Below are positions 1-8,597 of a stretch of 48,727 nucleotides of DNA, piece after piece. The DNA lies in the NCBI GenBank assembly GCA_004208945.1, contig SGPE01000011.1, positions 1-48,727 on the forward strand, read 5' to 3'. This stretch comes from Pseudoalteromonas sp. CO133X. GTDB lineage: Bacteria; Pseudomonadota; Gammaproteobacteria; Enterobacterales; Alteromonadaceae. Numbering within the stretch: the stretch's first letter is position 1; every line of letters begins with the position of its first letter. The translations under genes were made by a program, and so were the position numbers. The notes below the pieces were generated by a model, which was not told where the DNA came from, ran no database searches, and saw nothing but the letters and a program-made list of their open reading frames with translations.

Positions 1-69
1 GGCCAAAGGGATCAGACTGTAAATCTGACGGCTCAGCCTTCGCTGGTTCGAATCCAGCTCCCTCCACCA
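1..69 (+). tRNA. tRNA-Tyr (GTA), 5' part cut off by the window edge
   Basis: The window opens inside a tRNA. The anticodon stem CAGA/TCTG encloses the loop CTGTAAA, giving anticodon GTA (tyrosine). A long variable arm follows, as expected of a class II tRNA such as bacterial tRNA-Tyr. Then come the T arm with GGTTCGAATCC and an encoded CCA at 67-69. The acceptor 5' strand and part of the D arm lie outside the window. No clear terminator is seen just downstream. Confidence 0.93.
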
Positions 70-111
70 CTTTTCTATACGACTTCTCTTTATATCTATT
101 TTGTTATTATC

Positions 112-813
112 TCATTGCCAGCGTAACTGACTACCGTTTACTTTTAACCACTGACTTGCTTTTTTATAATCAGGGTAAAAGCGACTCACACGCTGCCAAA
201 ATACAGAACTGTGATTCATATATTTTAAATGCGCAAGTTCATGGACAATTACATAGTCGATTACCCACGTTGGCGCACAGGCTAAGTGTAGGTTGAAAGT
301 TAACTCTCGACGTTGATTACAGCTCCCCCAGCGACGTTTATAATGTTGCACTTTTAACTGCTCTGGCAATGCCTCCTGCATTTTCAAGCAGTAGTCGTGA
401 ATACGCATTTCAAGGTAGCTCTCTAGCTTGTGATGTAAAAAGTCTTCCAGTAATGACAAATACTTACTCTCTGTATTCTTTACACGTGATGACACTGATA
501 AGCTCAGCTCACTTGAGCGTTCATTTTGTTGCCAGTGACTACTTTTGCCTTTATTAAGTTTAATTGCTAACGGTTGGTTAAATAAGTTTATTACACCCGT
601 TTCCAATGGAAACTGCTGCATTTGTGCTTGTGAAGCTTGCTTAGCAATTTGTGCTTGTACCCAGTCTTTTTTAGACACGAGCCAGGACTCAATATCACCT
701 AGTGATACAAAATGCGGCGCGTAGACTGTTAGCTGCTGCTGAGCTACTTTAATCGCTACTGTTTTCCTACGTTTACTGCGTTTTAATGTGTAATCCAACA
801 AAAAATAAACCAA
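112..813 (-). CDS. DUF45 / YgjP-like zinc metallopeptidase (M48-type)
   Basis: Predicted zinc-dependent metalloprotease of the DUF45 (YgjP, WLM-like) family, 233 residues from the longest frame. The motif HELAHLKYMNHSSVFW at about residues 191-206 supplies the HExxH zinc ligands and catalytic Glu, with a third His six residues on. The family's RWGSC motif is at 161-165, and the N-terminus (YTLKRSKRRKT) also fits. No signal peptide is visible, so it is probably cytoplasmic; its substrate is unknown. The start is uncertain: no ATG is available, and the in-frame candidates are TTG codons at 813, 801 and 798 without a good Shine-Dalgarno. It is transcribed away from the ion-channel gene at 902, with an inverted repeat between them. 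Confidence 0.85.
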   Translation of the reverse strand: MVYFLLDYTLKRSKRRKTVAIKVAQQQLTVYAPHFVSLGDIESWLVSKKDWVQAQIAKQASQAQMQQFPLETGVINLFNQPLAIKLNKGKSSHWQQNERSSELSLSVSSRVKNTESKYLSLLEDFLHHKLESYLEMRIHDYCLKMQEALPEQLKVQHYKRRWGSCNQRRELTFNLHLACAPTWVIDYVIVHELAHLKYMNHSSVFWQRVSRFYPDYKKASQWLKVNGSQLRWQ

Positions 814-839
814 TTCAATGCATAAAATCTTGGTATTAC

Positions 840-856
840 ATTTTACCCTGTAAAAT
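840..856. promoter_or_regulatory. Inverted repeat in a divergent intergenic region
   Basis: ATTTTAC-CCT-GTAAAAT forms perfect 7-base arms around a 3-base centre, between the divergent metalloprotease and ion-channel genes. Size and position suit an operator for a dimeric regulator. No regulator is identified, and AT-rich DNA produces such repeats by chance. Confidence 0.3.
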
Positions 857-901
857 ACCTGCTAATCTATAAATATGACTAACAAATAAGTTTTCATTCT
901 T

Positions 902-1882
902 ATGCCTGATAAACCCTGTTGTAGTTATACCTCTCCTACAGGAAAAAAGTGCCAAGAAACTGATATGGGATCTGGCTTTTGTTTTTGGCACGACAATAAA
1001 TTTGATAAGTCTGGGCTTGAACTAACGCAGAAATTGGAGCGTTACGCTAAAAAAGGTGGGTTATTACAAGGCTTACAATTACAAAGAGCTAACTTATCTG
1101 GGCTTAACTTAATTAAGCAAGATGATGAAGAAGGCTATGATCTCTCTTACTGCAATTTCTATCGAGCAAACCTATCTGGTGCACATTTATTCAATAATAA
1201 AATTGCCAATGCCTCACTCATGAAAGCAAATTTGCATAACGCGAGCCTGCATTACTGTGATTTGAAGGACACAAACTTGCTTGGCGTTAAACTCAACGAT
1301 AGCCGCATCGATAATATTGATTTGGGAGAAAAATTATTACAAGAATCGCAAGCAATTAAAGCGCGAAAAAATAAACAACATAGTCAAGCACATGATCTAT
1401 TTGAACAATCCGAAGAGATTTATCGAAATCTTCGTAAAGCATCGGAACATCAGGGTCTTTTTGAACTCGCGGGTAACTTTACTTATAAAGAACTTCGCAT
1501 GAGACATGCACAGTACCCTAAGGGTTCTACAAAGCAAATTACCTCCAGCTTTATTGATATGTTATGTGGGTATGGGGAAAAACCTGAAAATGTGATTCGC
1601 TTTAGCTTATCACTGATAATCTGTTGTGCTATTTGTTATTTCTTATTTGGCGTGAGCTATGACAATACTGTTTTGCAACTAAACTTTGATAACTCCTTTT
1701 CACAAAATTTATCAGCACTTTTAAATAGTATTTATTTTAGTGTCGTTACCTTTACCACCTTAGGTTATGGAGACATCACGCCTATTGGCCTTTCAAGACT
1801 TATAGCGGCTATTGAAGCATTTTGTGGTAGTTTCTCTCTTGCGCTGTTTGTGGTGGTATTTGTAAAACGAATGACGCGCTAG
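902..1882 (+). CDS. Pentapeptide-repeat protein fused to a two-helix potassium-type ion channel
   Basis: A 326-residue membrane protein. The N-terminus has clustered cysteines and a histidine (C6, C7, C17, C27, H30) that could bind a metal. Pentapeptide repeats of the A(N/D)LSG/ANLHN type cover about residues 60-140, followed by a charged helical segment (about 145-200). The C-terminus is an Ion_trans_2 pore: TM1 near 231-250, a pore helix with the potassium selectivity filter TLGYGD at 286-291, and TM2 near 300-321. Potassium conduction is inferred from the filter. The pentapeptide part probably forms a cytoplasmic right-handed beta-helix that gates or tethers the channel; this is inference. 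Its TAG stop overlaps the stop of the convergent diguanylate cyclase within a shared CTAG. Confidence 0.85.
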   Translation: MPDKPCCSYTSPTGKKCQETDMGSGFCFWHDNKFDKSGLELTQKLERYAKKGGLLQGLQLQRANLSGLNLIKQDDEEGYDLSYCNFYRANLSGAHLFNNKIANASLMKANLHNASLHYCDLKDTNLLGVKLNDSRIDNIDLGEKLLQESQAIKARKNKQHSQAHDLFEQSEEIYRNLRKASEHQGLFELAGNFTYKELRMRHAQYPKGSTKQITSSFIDMLCGYGEKPENVIRFSLSLIICCAICYFLFGVSYDNTVLQLNFDNSFSQNLSALLNSIYFSVVTFTTLGYGDITPIGLSRLIAAIEAFCGSFSLALFVVVFVKRMTR

Positions 1883-2949
1883 TGAACGATAAACGAGCCT
1901 TGATGTTTTTTTGCCTCATACATTTTTTTGTCTGCGCGATTAATTAACTCCTCGGCATCAACCGTGCTATCAAGAGGGGCAGCAACCAAACCAAAACTTA
2001 AATGAAGTTCTGGGTAACGGGCTTCGAATGATGCTATTAGCTTATCGCAAATGGTAATAGCATTTTGTATTTCACAGTCAGGTAAAATCATACAAAACTC
2101 ATCTCCGCCATAGCGACATGGAATATCAATTTCTCTAATATTTTCATGAAGATATTGTCCTATATATTTTAATACTTCATCCCCTTTTAAATGGCCTTGC
2201 GTATCATTTACTGCTTTAAAGTTATCTAAATCAAAATACACAATGGTTAAAGGCAATTTATGTCGTCTGGCTCTGGCGAGGTCTCGCTGCAACAGCTCTT
2301 GCATTACTCTGCGATTATATAGATTGGTTAGAGGATCTAACTTCGCTAACTTTTCAAGCTCTTGTGTGCGCTGTGCCACCTTTTCTTCAAGCCCTTTGGC
2401 ATAAACCTCTGTGCGGCGTTTTGCATTTTCTATTTCACCGACAAGGCTATCAATATAAGTATCGAAAACCAGCGTGGTATCAAAGTAAATCAATTTATCA
2501 ACTGTTTGCAATGTTAGGCTAAGCTCAGCTTGATCAGTTATTGTTGTTCGCAAAACCTTAAAAATTATTTCTTTGAGCGTACACACTGCCGAAAGGTATA
2601 GCTTGGGCTCAACACCAATTCGTTTATGCACCATACCAATACGCAGTCGGTTGTTTACATACTCGTTCTCATACTGACCACAAAATAAATCAATGATGTA
2701 CTGCCGCTGCGCATCTCTTAGCCTAGTCAGTGTATCCGCGTCACCAATCAGTAAAGATATTTCGTCGACTTCGGTTTGTTTTTGGTAAAACTCATTCACC
2801 ATATTCTCAATTGATGACTCAATCACTGCCTTATAATTACTCAAAGATTTAAGACTCTGCGAGGTAAGACCAAGAAGGCTCATTCGATGCTGAATTTCAA
2901 CATCGTTTATATGCATTTGCTCTACTAATGTCTGCTCAGTTCTACGCAT
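1879..2949 (-). CDS. Globin-coupled sensor diguanylate cyclase (GGDEF)
   Basis: Makes cyclic-di-GMP from two GTP. From the chosen ATG it is 356 residues: an N-terminal globin-coupled sensor domain (about 15-165) with a candidate proximal haem histidine in GMVHKRIG (about residue 108), a coiled-coil linker (EEKVAQRTQELEKLAKLD), and a C-terminal GGDEF domain with an intact RYGGDEF active site (about 281-285). An RxxD inhibitory site (REID) lies five residues before GGDEF, so product inhibition is likely. By analogy with characterised globin-coupled cyclases it probably senses oxygen or another gas. The frame extends to a TTG at 2970, but the ATG at 2949 has an AGG six bases upstream and is preferred. 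It is divergent from the MHYT kinase at 3087. Confidence 0.93.
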   Translation of the reverse strand: MRRTEQTLVEQMHINDVEIQHRMSLLGLTSQSLKSLSNYKAVIESSIENMVNEFYQKQTEVDEISLLIGDADTLTRLRDAQRQYIIDLFCGQYENEYVNNRLRIGMVHKRIGVEPKLYLSAVCTLKEIIFKVLRTTITDQAELSLTLQTVDKLIYFDTTLVFDTYIDSLVGEIENAKRRTEVYAKGLEEKVAQRTQELEKLAKLDPLTNLYNRRVMQELLQRDLARARRHKLPLTIVYFDLDNFKAVNDTQGHLKGDEVLKYIGQYLHENIREIDIPCRYGGDEFCMILPDCEIQNAITICDKLIASFEARYPELHLSFGLVAAPLDSTVDAEELINRADKKMYEAKKHQGSFIVH

Positions 2950-3086
2950 AAAGGACCTATAACTACACAACTGTTAATTAAATATAGCTAATGAAATAAA
3001 ACCTACGTACCTGTGTAATAGGTTTTTCTCTAAATTCATGTAGATTTGTATTAGACTGTAATTACATGCGGCGATGTAGAGTTATT

Positions 3087-6000
3087 ATGCTAGCGAAATT
3101 TTTTATTACTAACCAAAATCCAAACTTAATTATTAGTGGTGTTTATGATCCCAGCTTGGTCATCCTCTCAATCGCAACGGCTATATTTGCCGCTTATTTT
3201 TCACTTCACCTAATAGATCTAGCAGACAGAACCCGCTTTGACTCTTATAAAAAGTTAAGTAATGCAACCAGCGCATTAATACTCTCCGGTGGTATCTGGA
3301 GTATGCATTTTATTGGTATGCTGGCTTTTTCGCTGTGTACTAAAATAAGCTACTCTCCGGGGCTCACCTTTTTCTCATTTGTACCTGCCTTTTTAGCGTG
3401 TTACACAGGTATGTCTTTTTTACGTAACAAAGATGTCAGCCATATTCCTCATACCGTAAAGCTACTGATAAGTTCTGTACTGTTAGGTGCTGGCATTGGC
3501 ACGATGCATTACACTGGTATGGCAGCAATGGAATTAAGCCCTTTGCTTCGTTACGATCCACTATGGTTTGCTGCCTCTATCGTTGTAGCTGTGCTACTCT
3601 CTTTTATTGGTTTGTATGCCCGTTTTCATTTAAGAGATCATTTTAAGCGTCTCAGTCAATTACAAAACCGTGTCATCTGCGCCACCATTTTAGGCTTGGC
3701 CGTTGCGGGAATGCATTATATGGGAATGGCAGCCACACGTTTTGTCGCAACCTCACCCTTTCTTTCTGAAAATGAAGATAACTCACACCTGATTTTCATT
3801 GCCGTCAGTGTTTCATTTGCAACCGTATTACTCACCGCTATCGTCGGAATTATTAACGGAATGATCCGCTATCGCATGCTGTTAGCTGAAAAATCAGCAG
3901 AGGAGTCTCGCTTAGATGCCATATTAAGTACCGCTATAGATGGTATTGTAACAATAGATATTAAAGGCATTATCTTGAGCTTTAATAAGTCAGCAGAGAG
4001 TATTTTTGGTTGGAAACAAAAAGAGGTACTAGGCAAAAATGTTAAAATGCTCATGAATGATGATATTGCCAATCAACATGATGGCTTTTTATCTAACAGC
4101 GCAAATCATGAATTGAAAAAAGTCATCGGTGTGAATCGAGAGGTATGCGCAAAACATAAAGATGGCCACCAATTTCCAATTCGCTTGGGCCTTGGCGAAG
4201 CTAAGCAACCCGATGCAGAAACATTATTTGTAGGCTTCATAACCGACTTAACACAGCAGCGCGCGCTGCAAAAGAGTTTAGAGGAAAAAGAGCAGCAATA
4301 TCGCACGTTAATGAATAACACGCCTGGCGCTGTTTTTCGCTGTTTATTAGACGATCATTGGAGTATGTTGTTTATAAGCCCAAGAGTTATGGACTTAACA
4401 GGTTATAGCCACCAAGAGTTTGTATCTCAAGCCATCACTTTTTCAGACATCATCAATAAAGACGACGAAGCTCATATTTCAGAAGTAATGGCCGAGGCTA
4501 TCGCTAAAAATAATCAATACGCTGTTGAATATCGTATTCGTCACCGCAGTGGTAAAACAGTATGGGTTCTAGATCAAGGCTCTATCAACGAAACCGACGG
4601 TACTGATGAAAAATGGATTGATGGTGTACTTGTAGACATTACAGATCGCCATGAGTATGAAGAATCCCTTATGCAAGCGAAACATGAAGCAGAAGCCGCT
4701 GCACAAGCCAAGCAATCTTTCATGGCAAATATGAGCCATGAGATCCGTACACCGATGAACGCAATTATCGGTTTTAGCGATATATTAATGGACAGCCCAC
4801 TTAATAAAGAGCAGCAAAAACATATTGTGACCGTAAATAGCTCAGCACGTTCGTTATTACATTTACTCAATGATGTACTCGATTCAGCCAAGCTAGAAAA
4901 AGGCAAACTTGATATACACTACGAACATTTCAATCTGCAAGCCCTACTCGACAATATTGTTTCAACCTTTTGGCTTGAGGCAAAAAGAAAAAACCTGCTA
5001 CTTGATTTAAGAATTGCGGACAATATTGCACCAGTATACATAGGTGATGAGGCTCGTTTACGCCAAGTATTAAACAACCTTATAGGCAATGCTATCAAAT
5101 TTACAGAATCAGGTTCTGTTACTATTAGTGTTAGTAAAACTCAAAATGATCACCTATTTTTTGAGGTTCAAGATACCGGTATCGGCATCGCAAAAAGCCG
5201 ACTAAAAGCAATATTTCAGCCATTTGAACAAGCAGATGGCACTATGACCCGTCGTTTTGGTGGGACAGGCCTTGGCACAACAATCAGTAAGCAGCTCGTC
5301 GAGCTTATGGGCGGAACGATTAGTGCTGTTAGCACTGAAGGAAAAGGTAGTTGTTTCTTCTTTACGCTAGCACTGAGCGAAGGTGAAATTGATAAAGTAG
5401 ATAAACTGAGTAACAACCAACTTACGCTACCGCCACTACGTATACTGGTTGTTGATGATATAGAACAAAATGTTGAGTTACTTAATATTTTGCTCTCTCA
5501 GTCAGGACATACCGTCACCACTGCCAGTGATGGCTTAGCAGCTATTGAGCTATTTACCCAGCAGAGTTTTGATGTCATTTTAATGGATATTCATATGCCT
5601 GAATGTGACGGCATCACTGCCACTAAAAGAATTCGCGACATTGAACAACAAAAACAGCATAAAAAGACACCGATAATCGCCCTCACAGCCAGTGTTTTAC
5701 AGCAAGATAAGCTAACGGCTAAACAGGCAGGCATGAACGGTTTTGCAAATAAACCTGTCGATATTCAACAAGTAAATCACGAAATAGCCAAGGTGCTTGG
5801 TCTTGAGATCAATGCAATTTCAAATCAAAGCACACAACTAGAAAAACAGCATATTAATTACGCGAAAGGCATTCAAATGTGGGGCAGCAAGGAAAAACTC
5901 AATACTGAAATAAGTGCATTCCTTGCTAATCATAAAAGCAGTGTTCTACGTTTAAAAGAAGCCACACTGGATAAAAAAGAGCGGCAAATGATTTTGCACA

Positions 6001-6416
6001 CTTTAAAAGGTGTTGCAGGTAACTTAACATTAACGAACCTAGTATATTTACTGTCTCAAGTAGAAAAAACAATAGATCATAGCCAAGCTCAATCACAATT
6101 AGCAGCGTGCGAAACAGAATGGCAGACCCTTTTGGCAATGGTTGAACAAACGAAGGACGATAACACTGATAATCAATTAGATGATGAAGTAGCTATCGAT
6201 GATTTTTTACCTTTAATTGATACATTACAAACGCAAGCAGAGCATGCTGAAATAGATGATGAGCTACTCAGTCAAGTGTACGCTTTAGCACCGCCTAGGT
6301 ATAAAGAAACCGTTGCTGACATTTGCAAACACTTCGATAATTTCGACTTTGATGCAGCCAACACTGAATTAGCAAGTTTAAAACAAAGTATCACTGAACA
6401 TAAGGAGTTATCATGA
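3087..6416 (+). CDS. MHYT-PAS-PAS hybrid sensor histidine kinase with receiver and Hpt domains
   Basis: A membrane hybrid kinase of 1109 residues from this ATG (1116 from an alternative ATG at 3066; neither has a strong Shine-Dalgarno). In order: a seven-helix MHYT sensor with three signature motifs (SMHFIGM, TMHYTGM, GMHYMGM), thought to bind a metal and sense diatomic gases; two PAS domains (about 280-400 and 410-535); a HisKA dimerisation domain with phospho-acceptor His in MSHEIRTPMNA; a HATPase_c domain (NLIGNAIKFTESG, DTGIGI, FGGTGLGTTIS); a receiver domain with DD and phospho-Asp in LMDIHMP; and a C-terminal Hpt domain with His in LHTLKGVAGNL. This is a complete four-step phosphorelay inside one protein. 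It overlaps the next gene by ATGA, so the Hpt probably passes phosphate to that HD-GYP response regulator. Confidence 0.94.
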   Translation: MLAKFFITNQNPNLIISGVYDPSLVILSIATAIFAAYFSLHLIDLADRTRFDSYKKLSNATSALILSGGIWSMHFIGMLAFSLCTKISYSPGLTFFSFVPAFLACYTGMSFLRNKDVSHIPHTVKLLISSVLLGAGIGTMHYTGMAAMELSPLLRYDPLWFAASIVVAVLLSFIGLYARFHLRDHFKRLSQLQNRVICATILGLAVAGMHYMGMAATRFVATSPFLSENEDNSHLIFIAVSVSFATVLLTAIVGIINGMIRYRMLLAEKSAEESRLDAILSTAIDGIVTIDIKGIILSFNKSAESIFGWKQKEVLGKNVKMLMNDDIANQHDGFLSNSANHELKKVIGVNREVCAKHKDGHQFPIRLGLGEAKQPDAETLFVGFITDLTQQRALQKSLEEKEQQYRTLMNNTPGAVFRCLLDDHWSMLFISPRVMDLTGYSHQEFVSQAITFSDIINKDDEAHISEVMAEAIAKNNQYAVEYRIRHRSGKTVWVLDQGSINETDGTDEKWIDGVLVDITDRHEYEESLMQAKHEAEAAAQAKQSFMANMSHEIRTPMNAIIGFSDILMDSPLNKEQQKHIVTVNSSARSLLHLLNDVLDSAKLEKGKLDIHYEHFNLQALLDNIVSTFWLEAKRKNLLLDLRIADNIAPVYIGDEARLRQVLNNLIGNAIKFTESGSVTISVSKTQNDHLFFEVQDTGIGIAKSRLKAIFQPFEQADGTMTRRFGGTGLGTTISKQLVELMGGTISAVSTEGKGSCFFFTLALSEGEIDKVDKLSNNQLTLPPLRILVVDDIEQNVELLNILLSQSGHTVTTASDGLAAIELFTQQSFDVILMDIHMPECDGITATKRIRDIEQQKQHKKTPIIALTASVLQQDKLTAKQAGMNGFANKPVDIQQVNHEIAKVLGLEINAISNQSTQLEKQHINYAKGIQMWGSKEKLNTEISAFLANHKSSVLRLKEATLDKKERQMILHTLKGVAGNLTLTNLVYLLSQVEKTIDHSQAQSQLAACETEWQTLLAMVEQTKDDNTDNQLDDEVAIDDFLPLIDTLQTQAEHAEIDDELLSQVYALAPPRYKETVADICKHFDNFDFDAANTELASLKQSITEHKELS

Positions 6417-7402
6417 GCCACATTTCTGAACGTGAAAGAATTCTCGTCGTGGACGATGAACCTGCAAATTTAAAAGTGATGCGTGAAGTTCTTGGCAATG
6501 ATTACAGGTTGTCATTTGCAAAATCGGGTGAATTAGCCTTACAACTCATTGAAAATGAACCACCCAAACTTATTTTACTCGATATCATGATGCCTGATAT
6601 GAATGGTTTTGAAGTATGTAAGGTTTTAAAGTCTAATCAACACACTGCGCATATTCCTGTTATTTTTGTGACTGCACTTGCACACGAGCAAGACGAATCT
6701 GAAGGATTTGCGTTAGGCGCAGTTGATTACATCACCAAGCCAATTAGCCCTGCAATTGTGCGTGCACGAGTTAAAACACACTTATCACTTATTCAAGCTG
6801 AACAACTTCAATTAGCGCATATTGATCTTATTAATCGTCTGGGTCGTGCTGCTGAATATAAAGATACCGACACGGGTGAGCACATTGCTCGTATGAGTCG
6901 TTATAGTAAAGTCCTCGCATTAGCATATGGCATGAGTGAATACCAAGCAGAGCAGTTAAGGCAAGCAGCTCCCATGCATGATGTTGGAAAAATTGGCATC
7001 CCTGATTCGGTACTGTTAAAGCCAGGTCGTTTAGATGCCACAGAGTTTGAGCATATGAAACAACATGCGATCATTGGTGCAAAAATACTTGAAAACTCAA
7101 CCTCTCCCCTGTTACAACTCGCGCACAAGCTTGCTCTTGAGCACCACGAAAAATGGGATGGAACAGGTTATCCGTATGGTTTAAAAGGAGAAGAGATCAG
7201 TATTGAAGGCCGAATAGTGAGTATTGCTGATGTATTTGATGCACTCACCTCGGTGCGCCCTTATAAAGACGCTTGGCCAGTTGAAAAAGCGGTAGAGCTA
7301 CTAAAAACGGAATCAGGCAAACACTTTGACCCACAACTCATCGATTTATTTATTGGTCAAATTGATTCTATCATCGAAATTAAAAATACTTATTCTCGCT
7401 AA
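6413..7402 (+). CDS. Receiver/HD-GYP response regulator, cyclic-di-GMP phosphodiesterase (RpfG-like)
   Basis: A 329-residue response regulator. The receiver domain spans about 8-125, with the acidic pair in LVVDDEP, phospho-Asp D57 in LLDIMMP, and the conserved Thr and Lys in VTAL and ITKP. An HD-GYP domain follows (about 145-325), with HD at 189-190 (MHDVGKIGIP) and HHEKWDGTGYP at 244-254, so metal ligands and the GYP signature are intact. This predicts hydrolysis of cyclic-di-GMP. The start overlaps the kinase stop by four bases (ATGA), which strongly indicates translational coupling and a cognate pair. A terminator follows its stop. Confidence 0.95.
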   Translation: MSHISERERILVVDDEPANLKVMREVLGNDYRLSFAKSGELALQLIENEPPKLILLDIMMPDMNGFEVCKVLKSNQHTAHIPVIFVTALAHEQDESEGFALGAVDYITKPISPAIVRARVKTHLSLIQAEQLQLAHIDLINRLGRAAEYKDTDTGEHIARMSRYSKVLALAYGMSEYQAEQLRQAAPMHDVGKIGIPDSVLLKPGRLDATEFEHMKQHAIIGAKILENSTSPLLQLAHKLALEHHEKWDGTGYPYGLKGEEISIEGRIVSIADVFDALTSVRPYKDAWPVEKAVELLKTESGKHFDPQLIDLFIGQIDSIIEIKNTYSR

Positions 7403-7412
7403 AAGACGGTTT

Positions 7413-7437
7413 AAAGGTCTTATTCAAGACCTTTTTT
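7413..7437 (+). terminator. Rho-independent terminator after the HD-GYP gene
   Basis: AAAGGTCTT-ATTC-AAGACCTTT forms a 9-bp stem (7413-7421 with 7426-7434) and runs straight into a T tract. It lies 10 bases after the HD-GYP stop and overlaps the last codons of the convergent VOC gene. Confidence 0.85.
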
Positions 7438-7818
7438 AATCCCCTCGTAATCATGAGAGGTGATTTCATGGCTGTTGCCAGCACAGTCTTTAAAGTACAT
7501 AGAGTAAGTCACGTCATGATCAGCGATCACCGTTTTAATATCGAACTTTGATAGATGCGAAAGCCATGCTAGAAATTGCGCTGCGTTTACACTAAAAGCA
7601 ATGCCTTTACTGTTTCCTGATGCTTCAAATAACGCCAGACGAATCGTTTTTGCTTGATCTTCAAGCGTTAATGGGCCTTTTCCCTCATCCCAAAACGCAA
7701 GCTCTGGTACCACAGAAAAACCCAACACATCTCGATACCATGTCACAGCTTGCGCCAAATCATCAACATTTAAGTGGCAATGATCCACCCCGTTTAGCAA
7801 AGGAACTGCCATTGTCAT
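7420..7818 (-). CDS. VOC-family (glyoxalase/bleomycin-resistance fold) protein
   Basis: A 132-residue single-domain protein of the vicinal-oxygen-chelate superfamily. It shows the family start VDHCHLNVDDLAQAVTWYRDV, with a probable metal-binding His in the first strand, followed by LGF. Near the C-terminus, SMYFKDCAGNSHEI resembles the usual 'F.DP.GN..E' motif with a Glu ligand. The reaction cannot be named from sequence; VOC members include lyases, dioxygenases and resistance proteins. Its ATG overlaps the stop of the upstream HD hydrolase gene (TCAT at 7815-7818 on the plus strand), so the two are co-translated. A second in-frame Met lies two codons in. Confidence 0.82.
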   Translation of the reverse strand: MTMAVPLLNGVDHCHLNVDDLAQAVTWYRDVLGFSVVPELAFWDEGKGPLTLEDQAKTIRLALFEASGNSKGIAFSVNAAQFLAWLSHLSKFDIKTVIADHDVTYSMYFKDCAGNSHEITSHDYEGIKKGLE

Positions 7819-8462
7819 TCTCCAATCTCTGATTTAAGCTGCGCTAAAAAGGCCTGCATATACTCTGTTCGTCTATTCGCTTCATCTTTCGCAGAGGGGG
7901 TATTCATGCTCTCACTGATGTGTAATAGCTTTATAAAAAAGTGATCTAGGGTATATTTGCCATCGTCTGGCTCGCGATTTAAACAAAATGGATCATCTTT
8001 ATGGTAAAGATAGCGGCCAATAGAGCCGCCCACTTTCATACAGCGGCTAACGCCAATAGCACCGAGTGCGTCCATTCGATCTGCATCTTGTACTATTTGT
8101 GCCTCAACACTTTGAACAGCAATATTTGCGCTAAAACTATGTGCCGCTATAGCATGGTGAATCGCATTGAAATATTGCTCTGGGTAATTTATCGAGCTGA
8201 GAAAGCTTAACGCTTTATCCGCCGCCATGGTCGATGCTTTTGAGCGATCAGGGTGATTTTTTGCCACCGCTACACAATCATGTAACCATGCAGCCGGTAG
8301 AACAACCTCCATACAGGCCTTTTCAGCAATGCATAACTGTTTTGCAACTCGCACCACTCGCTCAATATGGCTAATATCGTGTGCCACATCGGCATGGAGT
8401 AAAGATAGAATAAAATCTCGACATTGAGTTTCCAGTTCTGCAAAGTCTATTTTTGGCTGCAT
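7815..8462 (-). CDS. YedJ-like HD-domain phosphohydrolase
   Basis: A 215-residue HD-superfamily metal-dependent phosphohydrolase that closely resembles E. coli YedJ along its length. Recognisable blocks are AHDISHIERV (ligand His near 28), the HD dyad in AAWLHDCVAVAKNHPDRSKA (61-62), the IHHAIAAHSFSA block near 101-112, and IVQDADRMDALGAIG (D126, D128). It is probably cytoplasmic and acts on an unknown phosphorylated or nucleotide substrate; YedJ itself has no settled function that I can state. It is the first gene of a two-gene leftward unit with the VOC protein (4-base ATGA overlap). It is divergent from rlmI, with about 135 bases between starts. Confidence 0.88.
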   Translation of the reverse strand: MQPKIDFAELETQCRDFILSLLHADVAHDISHIERVVRVAKQLCIAEKACMEVVLPAAWLHDCVAVAKNHPDRSKASTMAADKALSFLSSINYPEQYFNAIHHAIAAHSFSANIAVQSVEAQIVQDADRMDALGAIGVSRCMKVGGSIGRYLYHKDDPFCLNREPDDGKYTLDHFFIKLLHISESMNTPSAKDEANRRTEYMQAFLAQLKSEIGE

Positions 8463-8597
8463 AAAGCGGCTGTTACCATTAACTGATTGAAATTATGCTT
8501 ACTTTACCGTGGTTACTGGATTTGTTCAAAACATTCATTGTATGTTTGCCGGTGCTTCATTAAACTATGCCCCCTTTTATTTGACGCGAGAATCCCT

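Noticed and set aside
8487..8597. N-terminal extension of RlmI
   Set aside because: The 37 upstream codons are cysteine- and leucine-rich, unlike the family; the ATG at 8598 gives the exact family length.
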